64,000 bases of DNA from NCBI RefSeq assembly GCF_001641265.1, contig NW_020167547.1, forward strand, positions 1-64,000. The letters are read 5' to 3'. Shown here piece after piece: positions 11,745-22,969 of the stretch. Every line of letters begins with the position of its first letter. Position 1 is the first letter of the stretch. A program made the position numbers and the translations under genes. Below the pieces are notes generated by a model, which saw only the letters and a list, made by a program, of their open reading frames with translations, was not told the DNA's origin and made no database searches. Origin of the DNA: Pseudogymnoascus destructans. Taxonomy: Eukaryota; Ascomycota; Leotiomycetes; Thelebolales; Thelebolaceae.

Positions 11745-14700
11745 TCATAGGTACAGAGACTGTGCTGCGACAATGTCGCGCTTAATCTTCGTCAAAGCCT
11801 CCTCAAACTTGGCCGAGAGGTCATCGGATCCCATCACCTTGCCAGCTTGCGCCATCTGCCTCAGTAACTCCTCCAAGCGGCGGAAAAGTCGGATGAGAGA
11901 TCCTTCGTAGACATCCGTCATTTTACTATTTGCGTCAGTGATGTGCATGTCTTCGTCATTGGATAACTTACCAGATCTCTGCAAAGGATTTCCCCTGCGT
12001 CCAAGCCAAAACAACATCCATAAGCTGGTACTTGAAGCTTTGCACGTACTCCTCCTCGTTTACCTCCAGCTTTGACTCCTGGCTCACCTTGGCGATAATC
12101 CTCGCCTGTGCCTGGATTTCTCTAAACGGCTTGGCAAGTTCCTCCTTTAGTGGAGGGCATTGGCTCTTCTCCTCAAAGATGAAGCAGCTCAGCACAGCAG
12201 CGCAGAGTTCAGGACTCAACTCGTTGAAGAAGCGGTTGAATAGGAGCTCGGACAGAAGGAGCTCGTGTCCATCACCAGTAGAGATCTCGCAAGCTACACG
12301 AGCCTTCAGTTCGACGACTTCCTGGTCATTGATGAAACCGAGACGACGCAAAACACGCTTGCGGGATTTGAGTTCATCCAGCTGCATGATTGCATGCGCA
12401 GCAGTTATCGACTTCTTCTTCTCCTTGATCTTGTTGCCAAACTCGATCTTCTCGGCGTATTTGTCAAAGAGGTCCGTGAGGCGAGGTGAGTTGTGCAGAG
12501 GGTTCGAGAGAAGGCGCGACTCCAGGACCTCAATCTTGCGGAGGAGCTTCTTAAAAGACTCATCCTTGATGCCCATATTCTCGATTGGATCAAGAACTGC
12601 AATGCCGTCTGGGAAGCGGCGCTTGACCTCATCCAACGATTTGCGAACAGTGTTGCGTTGGTCTGCCGCCTTGAGGTCCTTTGGCAGGAAGATGCGGACA
12701 TGACCAATCGACTCGATGCATGACAGCAGTATCGGGACGATCTCCATCTTTCCGGTTTCACCTTGGTTAGGTGGGTGGACTCCAGCAGGAATCTCTTGGT
12801 GGGTCTGTGTGCCGACAAATGAAGACTCCGAAACTGGCAACAAAACGTCCGCAATATATGACTCTTGTGGGGCGTACTCCTCCACAACTTGGCCCTTGGG
12901 TGCTCTTCTAGCTGTGAACTTCACAACAGCTCCCCAGCCAAAGTCTTCGCCCTTGTGCTTGATGTGGACTAAACGACCAGACTGCAGGAAAGGTAGGGAG
13001 TAATTTGGGTGATTGATAACAGCCTTCAAGTCCTTCGAATAGGTGTCTAGCTGTTGTCTCAGATCGTAGTAATCCTTGATAGTCGTCTCGTCCGGAATCT
13101 CCATGCCATCCCTCTCAATCTGGAGCTGCTGAAGATCCCTCTCCAGGCCAGAGACGCCAGAGGTGTTCTGGAACTGGAAGAAGCAGTGCTCCAACATAAA
13201 CTCTGGTGAAATACCCTCGACTCTCATCAAGTTGAGAATCATGTTGTATCCCAAGTAGAACGCTGAATTGAGCTTGTCCTGCTCTCCCCGGACTATTTCT
13301 TTTGCAACGGCGGGCTCCATCTTGTCGTCAATCATCATAATAACAATACCACGATCATCCAATCCTCTACGTCCAGCACGACCAGACATTTGCACAAACT
13401 CCGAAGGCGTCAGGTATCTTTGGGAGACACCATCAAACTTCCGCACGCTCGTGAAAACAACCGTCTTGGCGGGCATGTTAAGTCCGATCGAGAAGGTCTC
13501 GGTCGCGAAGAGAACCTTGATCAAATTCTCCTGGAACAAGATCTCAATGGTCTCCTTCAAGATCGGCAGAAGCCCAGAGTGATGAACTCCGATACCGCGG
13601 CGAAGCAGAGGGAGGATATGCTGGATCTGCGGGAGCTGCTTGTCCTCATCCGACAACATTTCAATAGCGCTGTCGAACACTTTGCTGACCATTGCCTTCT
13701 CCGAGTCGTCGTTGAAAGCCATCGAGCTCATCTGAAGTGCGTATGCCTCGCACTCTCTCTTGCTGAAGCTAAAGACAATAACAGGATTGTAATGCTTGAC
13801 CATGATCATCCGCACTATCTTATAGATATCGGTAGTCTCCTTATTGCCACCCTTGTTGGTTTTCTTATCCTTTCCTCTTCCCTTCTGCTTTGCGTTGATG
13901 TCGGCCGGATCTGAGCCCTTCTTGTCTTCTATCGTCGACATGGCCTTGTCAAAGTTGTCTTGTCTGAAGTTACCCTTCTCATCCACAATCAAATGGATCC
14001 CATCTGCGCCGGCGGGGAAGAAGTAATGCTGGAGTGGGGTTGGGCGGAAATCGGTGTACACAATGTGGCACGGCTGGTTATGTGTTTTGGTGATCCATTC
14101 CGCAAACTGCATCGAGTTGGGGATGGTGGCGGACAGGAAGACGTAACGGACCTTATCTGGGAGAAGGATGATGGTCTCTTCCCAGACAACACCTCGCGCC
14201 TTGTCTCTCATATAATGGATTTCGTCGAAAACGACCCAGCCGACTTCGCGCATAATCTCCGAGCCACGATACAACATGGACCTCAGAATCTCCGTAGTCA
14301 TGACCAGACAGGTCGCAGTTGGGTTGATTGTAACATCTCCAGTCATGAGCCCAACATCTCCAAACTCGGCGGCGAACTCTCTGTATTTCTGGTTGCTCAA
14401 TGCCTTGATCGGACTGGTGTAGATGACTCTCTGGTTGTTCTGCAGACTCTGGGCGATGGCGTACTCGGCGGTGACCGTCTTTCCGGCACTCGTATGCGCC
14501 GACACCAGCACAGACTCTCCACGCTGTATAGACGCGATCGCGACCTTCTGGAAAGGATCCAGCTCAAAAGGCCATACCCGCGCGGGCTTCTCGGGCGGTA
14601 CATGCTGGGAGATGGGAACGTAGTCGTAGTCCGGCGGCAGCGAGACTTGATGCTGGATGTTATGCTGCAAAACGAGAGCGCCGTCCTCCTTGCTGGCCTG

Positions 14701-15030
14701 GAGCCCTGCAGAGGCAGCAACTTCTCTCGATTGAGCAGTCTCGAAGGTGTCCGTCACAACCGGCGCGGCTTCCTCGTCCTTACGCCTTCGCTTGGCATCC
14801 TTCGCCTCGATGGCCTCGTCCGTCTCCTCTGACTCCTCTGGCTCAGCCTCTGGTGCAGCCTCCTCTGCTACCTCCTCGCCATTCTGCCTTTCCTCCTCAA
14901 CCTGCTTTACGGCGCCGCTGGCATTCCGCTTCTTACTCCGGTCCTTCTTATTCGATTTGTCCCTCTTGGGCGCTGTAGTCCCGGGCACACGCTGAGGCGC
15001 ATCGTTGAAGACGTCAAAAAGGTCGTCCAT
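11745..15030 (-). CDS. mtr4: MTR4/DOB1 exosome-associated RNA helicase
   Basis: Exon 1 15030-11972 and exon 2 11925-11745, separated by a 46 bp intron (GTAAGT...ATAG), give 1079 residues; yeast Mtr4 has 1073. ATG 15030 starts [13 protein letters not shown]. An acidic/basic N-terminal tail precedes a Ski2-like DExH core: Walker A TSAGKT (about residue 180), DEIH (about 270), SATIPNS and [15 protein letters not shown]. The arch insertion and the C-terminal DSHCT bundle, ending [20 protein letters not shown] and [10 protein letters not shown], are present. Mtr4 feeds rRNA precursors, snoRNAs and aberrant RNAs to the nuclear exosome as part of TRAMP. Nothing odd; an essential housekeeping gene, divergent from the cytochrome oxidase gene. 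Confidence 0.97.
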
Positions 15031-15418
15031 GGTGGCTGAGTTCACTGCATAGGCCAGTAATCTCAGGACCTTGAACCGATCCTATAATCCGTCGTGGTTT
15101 GTCGCCCAAAAAGGTTGATTCAATTCACTTTTTATTTTTTTATCGCAATCGCACATTGCGGCTCCTGCTATGAATTTTTGGATTGGTCGGTTCAGCCAAT
15201 CAGAATATTACGCGAGAATTCATGGGTCATTTCCAGGACGGAGCTAAAATACTTGAAGCTACAGTCAACTTCGGCTCATCCAACGACTTCATCACCAAAA
15301 GAAACACAATTCGCCCCACGCAACACAACTGCAAAGGTAGCCCATGGACTCCAATCGAATCCGCGCCCAATTGATCTCAAGATCGCGGGATAAAGAGTAT
15401 ATAAGCTGACACGACCAG
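15031..15418. promoter_or_regulatory. Divergent promoter region MTR4 / COX subunit
   Basis: A 388 bp gap lies between two divergent start codons. A TATATAA at 15398-15404 is only 15 bases before the right-hand ATG, too close for an ordinary TATA box. No factor site is assigned. Confidence 0.4.
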
Positions 15419-15767
15419 ATGTTCGCCCGCACTGCTACCCGCGTCTCCCCGATAGCCCAGATGGCTGCCCGCCGTGGCTTCCACTCTACCCGCTCGCAGA
15501 TGGCCTCGCCATACCATTACCCTGAGGGCCCGAGGAACAACTTGCCATTTAACCCGTTGACCAAGTTCTTCGCTCTGAGATACTGGGGTTTCATGGGTAG
15601 GTTTCCCTGATGGAACAACCGAAGTACTGCCAGATTGCTAACTAGAGCCGCAGCTCTCGGATTCAGTGCGCCATTCGGAATTGCTGGTAAGGCTCCTATG
15701 CCCTTTATGCGACACGGAGCATGAAACTAACGATGGTGTAGTCTGGCAAACAAAGAAGAACCAATAA
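15419..15767 (+). CDS. cox8: Cytochrome c oxidase subunit VIIc/Cox8-like
   Basis: Three exons, 15419-15596, 15648-15686 and 15742-15767, join in frame to 80 residues ending FSAPFGIAVWQTKKNQ. The N-terminus (MFARTATRVSPIAQMAARRGFHSTRS) is a typical mitochondrial presequence. The mature part has NLPFNPLTKFFALRYWGFMAAALGF and one membrane helix. Length and motif fit Cox8 of yeast (subunit VIIc of animals), a small inner-membrane subunit of respiratory complex IV. Both introns are about 50 bp with GT-AG ends; only the acceptor at 15647 keeps frame for the first. The full protein is seen only after splicing. Confidence 0.92.
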
Positions 15768-16293
15768 ACGCGTACTGGGTGATGGAACGATCTATAGAAA
15801 GGGACGGGTTGGATGGGATGAAGGCAGACTGTTTGGAACCACTATGTACACAATAAGACGAAAATAGCACTTTCATCGTCCTTCTTGAAATGTTGGGTTG
15901 TTATTGGGGGTGTTTTGTGCTTCAGAGGCATTGTGTGCAACATGTTCTGTAGAGCGACAAACATTCGGCCTAACAAACAGCGGATTGAATTGGGTACATG
16001 CTTCAAAACAACAGCCCGAAGAAGACAGTGGCGGTAAGTTGATAATTGAAACCCGAGCGATACTCTGGTGTTGTGGCCTCATTATGTGGACGTGAACTAT
16101 CTCCACGGAGAAGCTGAGGTGTTTCAATCTCGGATTCTACGAGGCCTTCGTTGACAAAAAGTTCACATACTGACTGGCGGGCTAGTTACGTAGCCGAACA
16201 ACACAATCAATCAAATCGTATCCCATTTTCATTTCGCCGATGACCACATCTATCATATACCCAAGATTTCCCATTTTAGACCCCCCTACACCT
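15768..16293. other. Convergent intergenic region
   Basis: Holds the 3' ends of the cytochrome oxidase and chorismate synthase genes. No further gene recognised. Confidence 0.5.
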
Positions 16294-17647
16294 CTACTCC
16301 TTGGTTACCCCCGCATCATTAGCCTCCACCTTCTCCACCGCCGCCTGTCCACCCACCACCGTCGACTTCACCGGCACAGTCTGCTTCAACGGTGGCAGCA
16401 GACTCCTGCTCGCCTGCCTCGCCTGCTGCGCCATCAGAGCATCAATGACAACCAAGCTGGCCATTGCCTCAACGATCGGCACTGCACGCGGAACCACGCA
16501 CGGGTCGTGACGTCCCTTCGCCTCGAGCACGCCGGCCTCGTCACCTGCATAGGTGACGGTGTTCTGGGCCTGCCCAATGGTTGCTGCCGGCTTGAACGCG
16601 ACGCGGAAGTAGATGGGGGCGCCGTTGGTGATGCCTCCCTGTATACCGCCCGAGTTGTTCGTCTTGGTGGTCAAGCGGGGCCTTGGGACACCAGCACGCG
16701 AAGCACCTGTCTCGGGACCAGTCTCGACGGGGGCCTTGACGAAGGGGTCGTTGTGGATGGAGCCGGGAACCTCGCAGCCGCCGAAGCCGGAGCCGATCTC
16801 AAAGCCCTTGGCGGCCGGGATGCTGAGCATGGCGTGGGCGAGCATGGCCTCCATCTTGTCGAAGCAGGGCTCGCCGAGACCACTGGGGACGTTCCTGATG
16901 ACGCAGGTGACGGTGCCACCGATGCTGTCTTGGCGGTCGCGGAACTCCTCGATGCATTTCTTCATCTTCTCGCCGGCGGCAGCATCGGGGCAGCGCACGG
17001 GGACGAAGGAGTCGACGGTCTCGCGGTCGATGGTGTCGAGGAGCTTGAGGAATGCGTGGTTCGTGGAGGGCGATGGGTGCTCTAGCGTCGGCGGGAACAT
17101 GTGTACTGAGCCAACGGATGAGACAAAGGCCGTGATCTCAATTCCGTGTGCGAGGCGGAGGTATTTGTCCGCAATCGCACCCGCAGCCACTCTTCCAATA
17201 GTCTCGCGCGCGGAGCTACGCCCACCGCCCGAACTGGCCTTGACGCCGTACTTCTCGAGGTATGTCCAGTCGGCATGCGATGGGCGCGGGAAGAGGTCCA
17301 TGGTCGAGTTTCCATAGTCCTTGGGGCGCTGGTCCTGGTTGCGGACGAGCATGCCGATGGGGGTACCCAGCGTGACGCCGAACTCGGTTCCAGAGTGGAT
17401 TTCGACCTGGTCCTTCTCGTCGCGGGGTGTCGTCAGGGCGCTCTGACCGGGTCGGCGACGGGTCATCTGAGGCTGGATATCGGCTTCGGTGAGCTCCATT
17501 CCTGGAGGGCAGCCATCGACGATGCATCCCACGGAGCGACAATGCGACTCGCCATAGCTGTGCACTGTTAGTATCGGGTACGCCACGTCACATTTAGGGC
17601 GCCCAAACTCACGTCGTGACCTTGAAGTATTCTCCAAATGTAGACAT
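16294..17647 (-). CDS. aro2: Chorismate synthase
   Basis: Exon 1 17647-17613 ([11 protein letters not shown]) and exon 2 17557-16294, with a 55 bp intron containing a TACTAAC branch sequence, give 432 residues. The enzyme makes chorismate from 5-enolpyruvylshikimate-3-phosphate, the last shared step to aromatic amino acids, and needs reduced FMN. Signature stretches are present: [18 protein letters not shown] near the N-terminus, [34 protein letters not shown], and [14 protein letters not shown] towards the C-terminus. The C-terminal ~30 residues are a variable tail. Fungal enzymes are normally bifunctional with a flavin reductase activity, which cannot be judged from motifs. It is divergent from the lipoate ligase gene, 222 bp away. 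Confidence 0.96.
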
Positions 17648-17869
17648 CTTGAATATATACTGTGATCTTGAATAAGACAATATCAATCGCCGTAGTCTTA
17701 CCTTTGTGTCTAGAAATCCGCAAAACGGTGACTCGATTAGAAAATGTGCGGGACGCAATCGGTGGGGGTGGACCCCTGTCATCGATAAACTCAGCTCTGC
17801 AGACCGCAACTCCGTCCTCCGCCTCGTCATCCAAAACCCTCAGCCTCGCCTCAAAATTTTCCCAACCAC
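17648..17869. promoter_or_regulatory. Divergent promoter aro2 / lipoate ligase
   Basis: A 222 bp region between two start codons on opposite strands. It must contain both core promoters. No specific factor site is claimed. Confidence 0.45.
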
Positions 17870-19143
17870 ATGGCTCCCTCGAGGGGCATCGCCGCGCTCT
17901 TGCGCGCCAATTGCTCAGCGACGGCGACATTTCGATACAGGCTTCAGCGTCAGCATGGACTCGCCCGCTCCTACACCTCCATCCCCGACCTCGCGACGGA
18001 TCCGGCGCGCCAGACCCAGATCTACATATCCCGCAGCACCGACCCGTACCTCAACCTCTCCCTGGAGCACTACCTACTCCAGTCCACCCCACCAACCTCC
18101 AGCGTCCTTTTCCTCTATACCAACAGGCCCAGCCTCATCATAGGCCGCAACCAAAATCCTTGGGTGGAAACCAACCTCTCACTCCTCCGGAACACCCCGT
18201 CATCCGCCTCGGAAGATGACATCTCCCTCGTCCGTCGCCGCTCCGGAGGCGGCGCCGTCTTTCACGACGAGGGCAACGTAAACTACTGCGTCATCAGCCC
18301 AACCTCTGAGTTTGACCGCGACAAGCACGCTCACATGGTCGTGAGGGCCTTGCACTCCCTCGGCGCGACACGGGCGGCCCTCAACGCCCGACACGACATT
18401 GTGCTTGACGTGTCGCCCCCTCCCATCCCACGAAGCAAGAAAGCAAACATCACGACCAACGCTGCAGCTACGGGACCCGTGACGCCAACGCATAGGAAGG
18501 TGTCTGGATCGGCGTATAAGTTGACGCGGCTGCGGTCCCTCCATCATGGGACGTGTCTGCTCAGTTCGCCGAATATAGGGGGGATAGGGGCGTATCTTCG
18601 CTCGCCAGGGAAGGGGTATATGCTGGCACGCGGGGTGGATAGCGTGAGTTCGCCGATTGCGAATGTGCGCGTTGGAAATGGAGAGTTCGAGGGGGCGGTG
18701 GTGGGGGAATTTGAGGAGATGTATGGGAGGGTTGAGGTTGTGGAGGTTGGAGAAGAAGAGATTGAGAGGGTGGAGGAGATCAGAAAGGGTGTGAAAGAAT
18801 TGAAGGTATGTTCATTAACGCCGTGATGGCATGGCGATGCTAACAACGATAGTCTGAGGACTGGATATACCTCCAGACGCCGCAGTTCACATTCTCCTCC
18901 CACCCGACGGAGGAGGACCCCCGCGACCGTCCCCTACGGCCATCCTACGTCCCTGCGGCGGCATCGGTGCTGTTCAGAGCGCGCAATGGCGCAATCGCTG
19001 AGGCAGAAATCCGCAATGGAGAGGGCGAGCGTGCGGAGGGGCTAGTGGGGAGGAAAGTGCACGAGATTTTGGATTGGCGCGGAGTGCTGGGAGGGCGTGA
19101 TGATGGGGTTGGGAGGTGGTTGAATGGGCTGTTTGGGGTGTAG
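17870..19143 (+). CDS. aim22: Lipoate-protein ligase A-like (mitochondrial)
   Basis: Exons 17870-18805 and 18853-19143 with a 47 bp intron (GTATGT...GATAG) give 408 residues. The family activates lipoate or octanoate with ATP or transfers it to lysines of E2 subunits and the glycine cleavage H protein. Seen: a basic N-terminus suited to mitochondrial import, NLSLEHYLL, LFLYTNRPSLIIGRNQNPW, VRRRSGGGAVFHDEGNVNY, and the lysine motif VSGSAYKLTRLRSLHHGTCL expected to contact the lipoyl adenylate. Exon 2 supplies SEDWIYLQTPQFTFS, a conserved C-terminal element. Slightly longer than bacterial LplA (about 340), with a Pro/Ala linker near residues 182-202. Yeast Aim22 is the likely counterpart. Confidence 0.9.
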
Positions 19144-19315
19144 ATGAGGCAGATACGGAGATATATTAGTTGATATTGATAGATAACGAGACGATTATAT
19201 AATCCATGTACTATCTACACGAAAGCCGTTCACAGCATATCGCATTAGGAAAAGCCACAATCGATGGCACGAAACCCAGAAGGCCACAGTTTGTTTTCTA
19301 TTTTGTTATCCTCCC

Positions 19316-19836
19316 TCAAACCTTCTTCTGTGCCTTTGCAATTATCTCCAAATACCCGTCATCAATCACCGTCAGGCCTTCCACTCCTAACTCCTCCACC
19401 GTTTTCGTATCAACCACCAGCGTCGCAATGAAAGTTGCTGGTTCTGTTGCGGACGCGTTCTCGCTAAGCCTATGATGGCATCCTGGATGTTCACTAAAGC
19501 TATCTCCGGGTCCCAGAAGCTCCATCGGTTCCTTGTTCATCCCGTTGAGCATATGGCCTGTTAGGATATAGGCGCTGACGAATGCACCGGCATGGGTATG
19601 TGGTGGGGTGGATCCGTTGGGAGGTTGTGATATTAGGTAGGACACGACGGATTTTCCAGGGGCGTTTGGGATGAGGTGGTTGTAGAGACATTTGACGTCC
19701 GCCAGAGGGCGACTGAGGACGGGTTAGTTTAGAGGAAAAAATGCTGGAGAGAAGTAGGGAAGGAGAAAAAAGCGTTGACCAACCTAGGATCGTACGCTGG
19801 TTCTGTGGCTGGAAGTTCTGGTTTTGAAGACGACAT
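19316..19836 (-). CDS. Small single-domain cupin protein
   Basis: Exon 1 19836-19784 and exon 2 19712-19316, with a 71 bp intron (GTTGGT...CTCAG), give 149 residues starting MSSSKPELPATEPAYDPSRP. One cupin barrel is visible: PPHTHAGAFVSAYILTGHM carries the HxH metal ligands of motif 1, and PGDSFSEHPGCHHRL gives motif 2 with a His. The C-terminus ends IAKAQKKV. Such proteins bind a metal and range from isomerases to dioxygenases, so no reaction is assigned. No signal peptide, so probably cytosolic. Intact and the last ordinary gene before the transposon stack. Confidence 0.8.
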
Positions 19837-20367
19837 GTTTGGAACGGGAAGAAGTCTGTATGGTGGATAATGACTTTTTGTGAGAGTCTCTCGTGGTTCC
19901 CGTTGTTCAAGTTGAGGTCAGTCGTAAGTATGCGTATGTATTATGCGTATGTATTACGATCGAATATCGACCTAATCCCAGGAAATCTACGACTATACGT
20001 TGCTTTCAGCGATCGAATCTTGCCACCTTGAGACCGAGGAATCACATCTACGAGGACTAACAAGACTGTGGAACCGATGATGGCTTGTGAAATTTGAGGA
20101 TCTCCCAAGATTGGCTACACAAGAACCTTGTGACTAGGAAAATAGATCTGCAGCCTATAATATCAAGTCTGTGCTACTTGGAAACTTGCAAAAACGATCC
20201 TACAAACTATGGGTATGCAAGACATCTATTCCGGCGCAACGGCGAATAGTTCCCAAGCAACTTATGCGGGATGGTTGAGTAAGTGGAGTCAGGGTTTGTC
20301 CTAGGGTCCCCGCACATCCCATATCGAACATATCACTTACAGGTTAATGTCAAGTCAGCAAAGAGTA
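19837..20367. other. No gene; left flank of transposon stack
   Basis: Nothing recognisable apart from the presumed promoter of the cupin gene and unique sequence up to the TA target site at 20366-20367. Confidence 0.4.
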
Positions 20368-20459
20368 ACGTGGTTGTACACCGAGTCGATCATGACACCG
20401 AGTCGATCACTTTTCCCCACCCCACTACCTTTAACACGCGTTTTCTCCACAACTACAAA

Positions 20460-21110
20460 TGGAATTTCAAAACCCAAGAAGCTTGAATCGTTCTAGCTAT
20501 CGAAGCTATTCGTTCATCAAAAAAACTTAGTCGTCGCTCTGCTGCCAAAATCTACAAAGTCCCGTACACGACACTATCTAATAGAATGGCCGGCCGAACA
20601 CCTCGTGCTGAAACAATTGTTATAAATTAACTGAACTAGAAGAGGAAGTGATTGTTCGGAATATATTAGATATGGACGCAAGTACACCCATCTAATATCT
20701 CCCTATCGCTGCCTATATACCTATAAAGAATCGAAGAACACCATAACTCATAACACTTATATCTAGTTTACCTTACTTGCCCTTAGCTACTCATCCTATT
20801 CTATAGAGAGCTTTTCTGACTTATTCTATAGCATATACACTATAGGTGATAGCTGTGGGTTGTTACTCTTAGAGTCATTAGAGACACTCTCTATAATCTA
20901 CAAGGGTTTACACCTCAGCCTTCTAGTGTAGAAGATATAGCAAATTATATTGCCATATTCATAGGGGGGGAAACGTGTTAGGACATAATGGGCATATAGT
21001 TTATACAACGTCGCCTAGAGCTAAAGACACGTTTTAATTGCGTTTATAACTTCTAAAGAGACTTATGTGAAGATCCTAAGCTTATTTGGGCATAGTTCCT
21101 AAGATGCTGC
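20460..21110 (+). pseudogene. Fot1-type transposase, N-terminal fragment
   Basis: Reading across several stops and frame changes gives a helix-turn-helix region (AIEAIRSSKKLSRRSAAKIY, then VPYTTLSNRMAGRTPRAET), LTELEEEVIVRNILDMDARG, LEKLS/YKGLH-like sequence and RRLELKTRFNCVYNF followed by RDLCEDPKLIWA. This is the CENP-B-like DNA-binding part of Fot1/pogo transposases. Many stops are TAG or TAA where Trp or Gln is expected, consistent with RIP. The frame breaks off near 21.11 kb. It continues, after a gap in the protein, at 37.56 kb. Confidence 0.7.
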
Positions 21111-21129
21111 TCCTTCCTCTTTAGCCTTA

Positions 21130-21363
21130 AGATGCCTATTCTTCTTTATAAAGCTTCTCCTAATTAGTAGGAGAAGGGGTGTAAGCGTTACATTTAGAAT
21201 TGCAATCAAGACATTTGCTATAACGACGATTACTAGCAACAACGATACAAGATCATTTGTTATGAAGACAGCTAGAACATAGCGACATTAGGTTGCTATT
21301 CTTTTTGATATAGTCTATAAGAAGATGACGTTCTTTGATTTTTGTGTGTCTACTAGAAGACAT
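21130..21363 (-). pseudogene. Decayed Zn2Cys6-like passenger gene
   Basis: From ATG 21363 a frame reads MSSSRHTKIKERHLLIDYIK, then CSSCLHNK*SC, SNRRYSKCLDCNSKC and SPTN*EKLYKEE, with stops TGA and TAG. The Cys order C-x2-C-x6-C-x11-C-x2-C-x3-C and the following (W)xKLxxEE stretch match the antisense gene of the Ty3 element at 33.8-34.4 kb (PDWVKLKREE). It is probably a remnant of the same gene family, possibly left by an older retrotransposon. It could also be a host relative; too decayed to decide. Confidence 0.5.
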
Positions 21364-21435
21364 AATAAGCAGCATAACCTACTTAGCAATTAAGTAGGCA
21401 TCACCCTACTTAAGTAATTAGCAAATAGTAGCATT

Positions 21436-22212
21436 GTGCCTGATAGATAGTCTAGATATTTGATAGATAGCTAGATAATTGTAACGCTGACTTCTAAACG
21501 ATAGAAGACACAGAGGTTCTCTTGCGTAAAGGTTTACTTATCAGAGGAGGCAGGGGATCAGACACAAAGGCTTCAAGTAACACGTTACTAGTATATAACA
21601 AATACTGTATTGAGTTGAGCACGAAGCTCCTATCTAAGGAAATACTATCTACTTATATAGTGGCGTCGTGCCTAGTGGACTCTTGGGAACTCACTCGAGT
21701 CCTCAGAGTCCTGGACTCTTAGGACTCTTCTCTCATCCTGCGAGTCCGTCACGTGCCTAGTGGACTCCTGGGAACTCACTCGAGTCCTCGGAGTCCTGGA
21801 CTCTTAGGACTCTTCTCATCATCCTGCGAGTCCGTCACGTGATACTTTCGGAACTACTATTCCCCGCTGCCCCTCCAGGTACCAGGGCCGGTCTCATGCG
21901 ACCTCCCTCCTTCCTGTCCTGTAGTTGGCCAGCCTTCTTGTTCCGTCGTAACAATAATCTAGATAGTTGATGGATAGCTTAACTATCTAATATCCACTAG
22001 TTTCTACAACTATCTACTAGCCTAGTCACACTACAGCCTAGCTGTAACACTGACTTCTAAATGATAGAAGACACAGAGGTTTCTTGCGTAAGGTTGACTT
22101 GACAGAGGAGGCAGGGGATTAGACACAAAGGCTTTCCAAGTAACACGTTACAGTATTGTTAAGAATACTATATTGAGTTGAGCACGAAGCTCCTATCTAA
22201 GGAAATACTATC
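21436..22212 (-). repeat. Cluster of degenerate LTR-B fragments
   Basis: Two inverted LTR pieces resembling the solo LTR at 58506-58903. One, rich in GATAG motifs (about 21436-22050), is interrupted by a solo LTR-A. The other (about 22045-22212) is a 3' LTR portion beginning TGTAACACTGAC and cut off at AATACTAT. Confidence 0.6.
21480..21953 (-). repeat. Solo LTR-A (474 bp), TSD ATAAT
   Basis: An inverted copy of the LTR of the Ty3 element at 22.2-34.9 kb, with TGTTACGACGG...AGCGTTACA ends. It is flanked on both sides by ATAAT (21475-21479 and 21954-21958), so it was left by recombination between the two LTRs of an inserted element. It contains two tandem copies of the GGACTC/GAGTCC-rich segment. 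Confidence 0.88.
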
Positions 22213-22296
22213 TGTAATGGTGGGTGCACCAGTGTTACAACGGAACAAGAAGGCTGGCCAACTACAGGACAGGAAGGAGGGAGGTCGCATGAGACC

Positions 22297-22609
22297 TGTA
22301 AGGATGCCTCCTTACACGGGGTACCCTCGGACCCGTAAGACAACGCGGAATAGGCGACATAGTAGTATAGCAGCATAGATGTTCTAGGGTCGGGGTCGAT
22401 TCGGGCGGCAGACGGGAGTGGATCTACCGGTACGCTAAGGCCTAGCCGAGTCGGACCCCATTTAGGTACATAAGGGGTAGGAAGCTATAAGCTCCCCTTT
22501 CATCTTTTTTGTATCCTTCGTAGTAGACCTATAGGATAGAATACAGCATCACCTCCGACTCGCACTCCCATATGCACCTACGGAGAGCCGTATTCCCTGT
22601 GTCCTTACA
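22297..22609 (+). repeat. 5' LTR of element B (313 bp)
   Basis: TGTAAGGA...TCCTTACA. It contains ATCTTTTTTGTAT at 22502-22514, complementary to the priming site; by analogy with Tf1 the transcript would begin about there. Differs from the 3' LTR at one position (G versus A at base 10). Confidence 0.92.
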
Positions 22610-22611
22610 TT

Positions 22612-22624
22612 ATACAAAAAAGAT
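22612..22624 (+). promoter_or_regulatory. Self-priming primer-binding site of element B
   Basis: ATACAAAAAAGAT, three bases after the 5' LTR, is the perfect reverse complement of 22502-22514 in the LTR. No tRNA-like primer site is seen here. This is the hallmark of Tf1/sushi-type self-primed reverse transcription. Confidence 0.75.
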
Positions 22625-22969
22625 CACGCCTGCCGGGGACGGCCGTACTTAAATAATATCCCACAACGGAACGACTCAGGAAAACTACCGTTGCACCATC
22701 GACTGCGACTCGGTAATGTTTCGGAGTAGAGACCTGACGACTTCAAATAGCCGTGATTCCAGAGATCTCACGGACAGCCAGTGGATCAGGGTTTGATTCT
22801 TCAGAACAAGCTGGTAAAGTCGCCGACGCGTTGGCGCCGAATAGGATACGAGATCCTAAAGAACCCCCTTAGCACAGAGGCAATTGTGAACAAGAGTGCT
22901 GATAGCTACGAGCTACCGGAAGTCAGACTCTTCCGTATCGACTGCGAGTCGATACACCCCCGAATCAAG

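Noticed and set aside
13960..14832. Plus-strand frame of 290 codons
   Set aside because: Antisense shadow of MTR4.
15398..15404. TATA box of the cytochrome oxidase gene
   Set aside because: Only 15 bases from the start codon, too close to position a normal transcript leader.
16240..17085. Plus-strand frame of 281 codons
   Set aside because: Antisense shadow of chorismate synthase.
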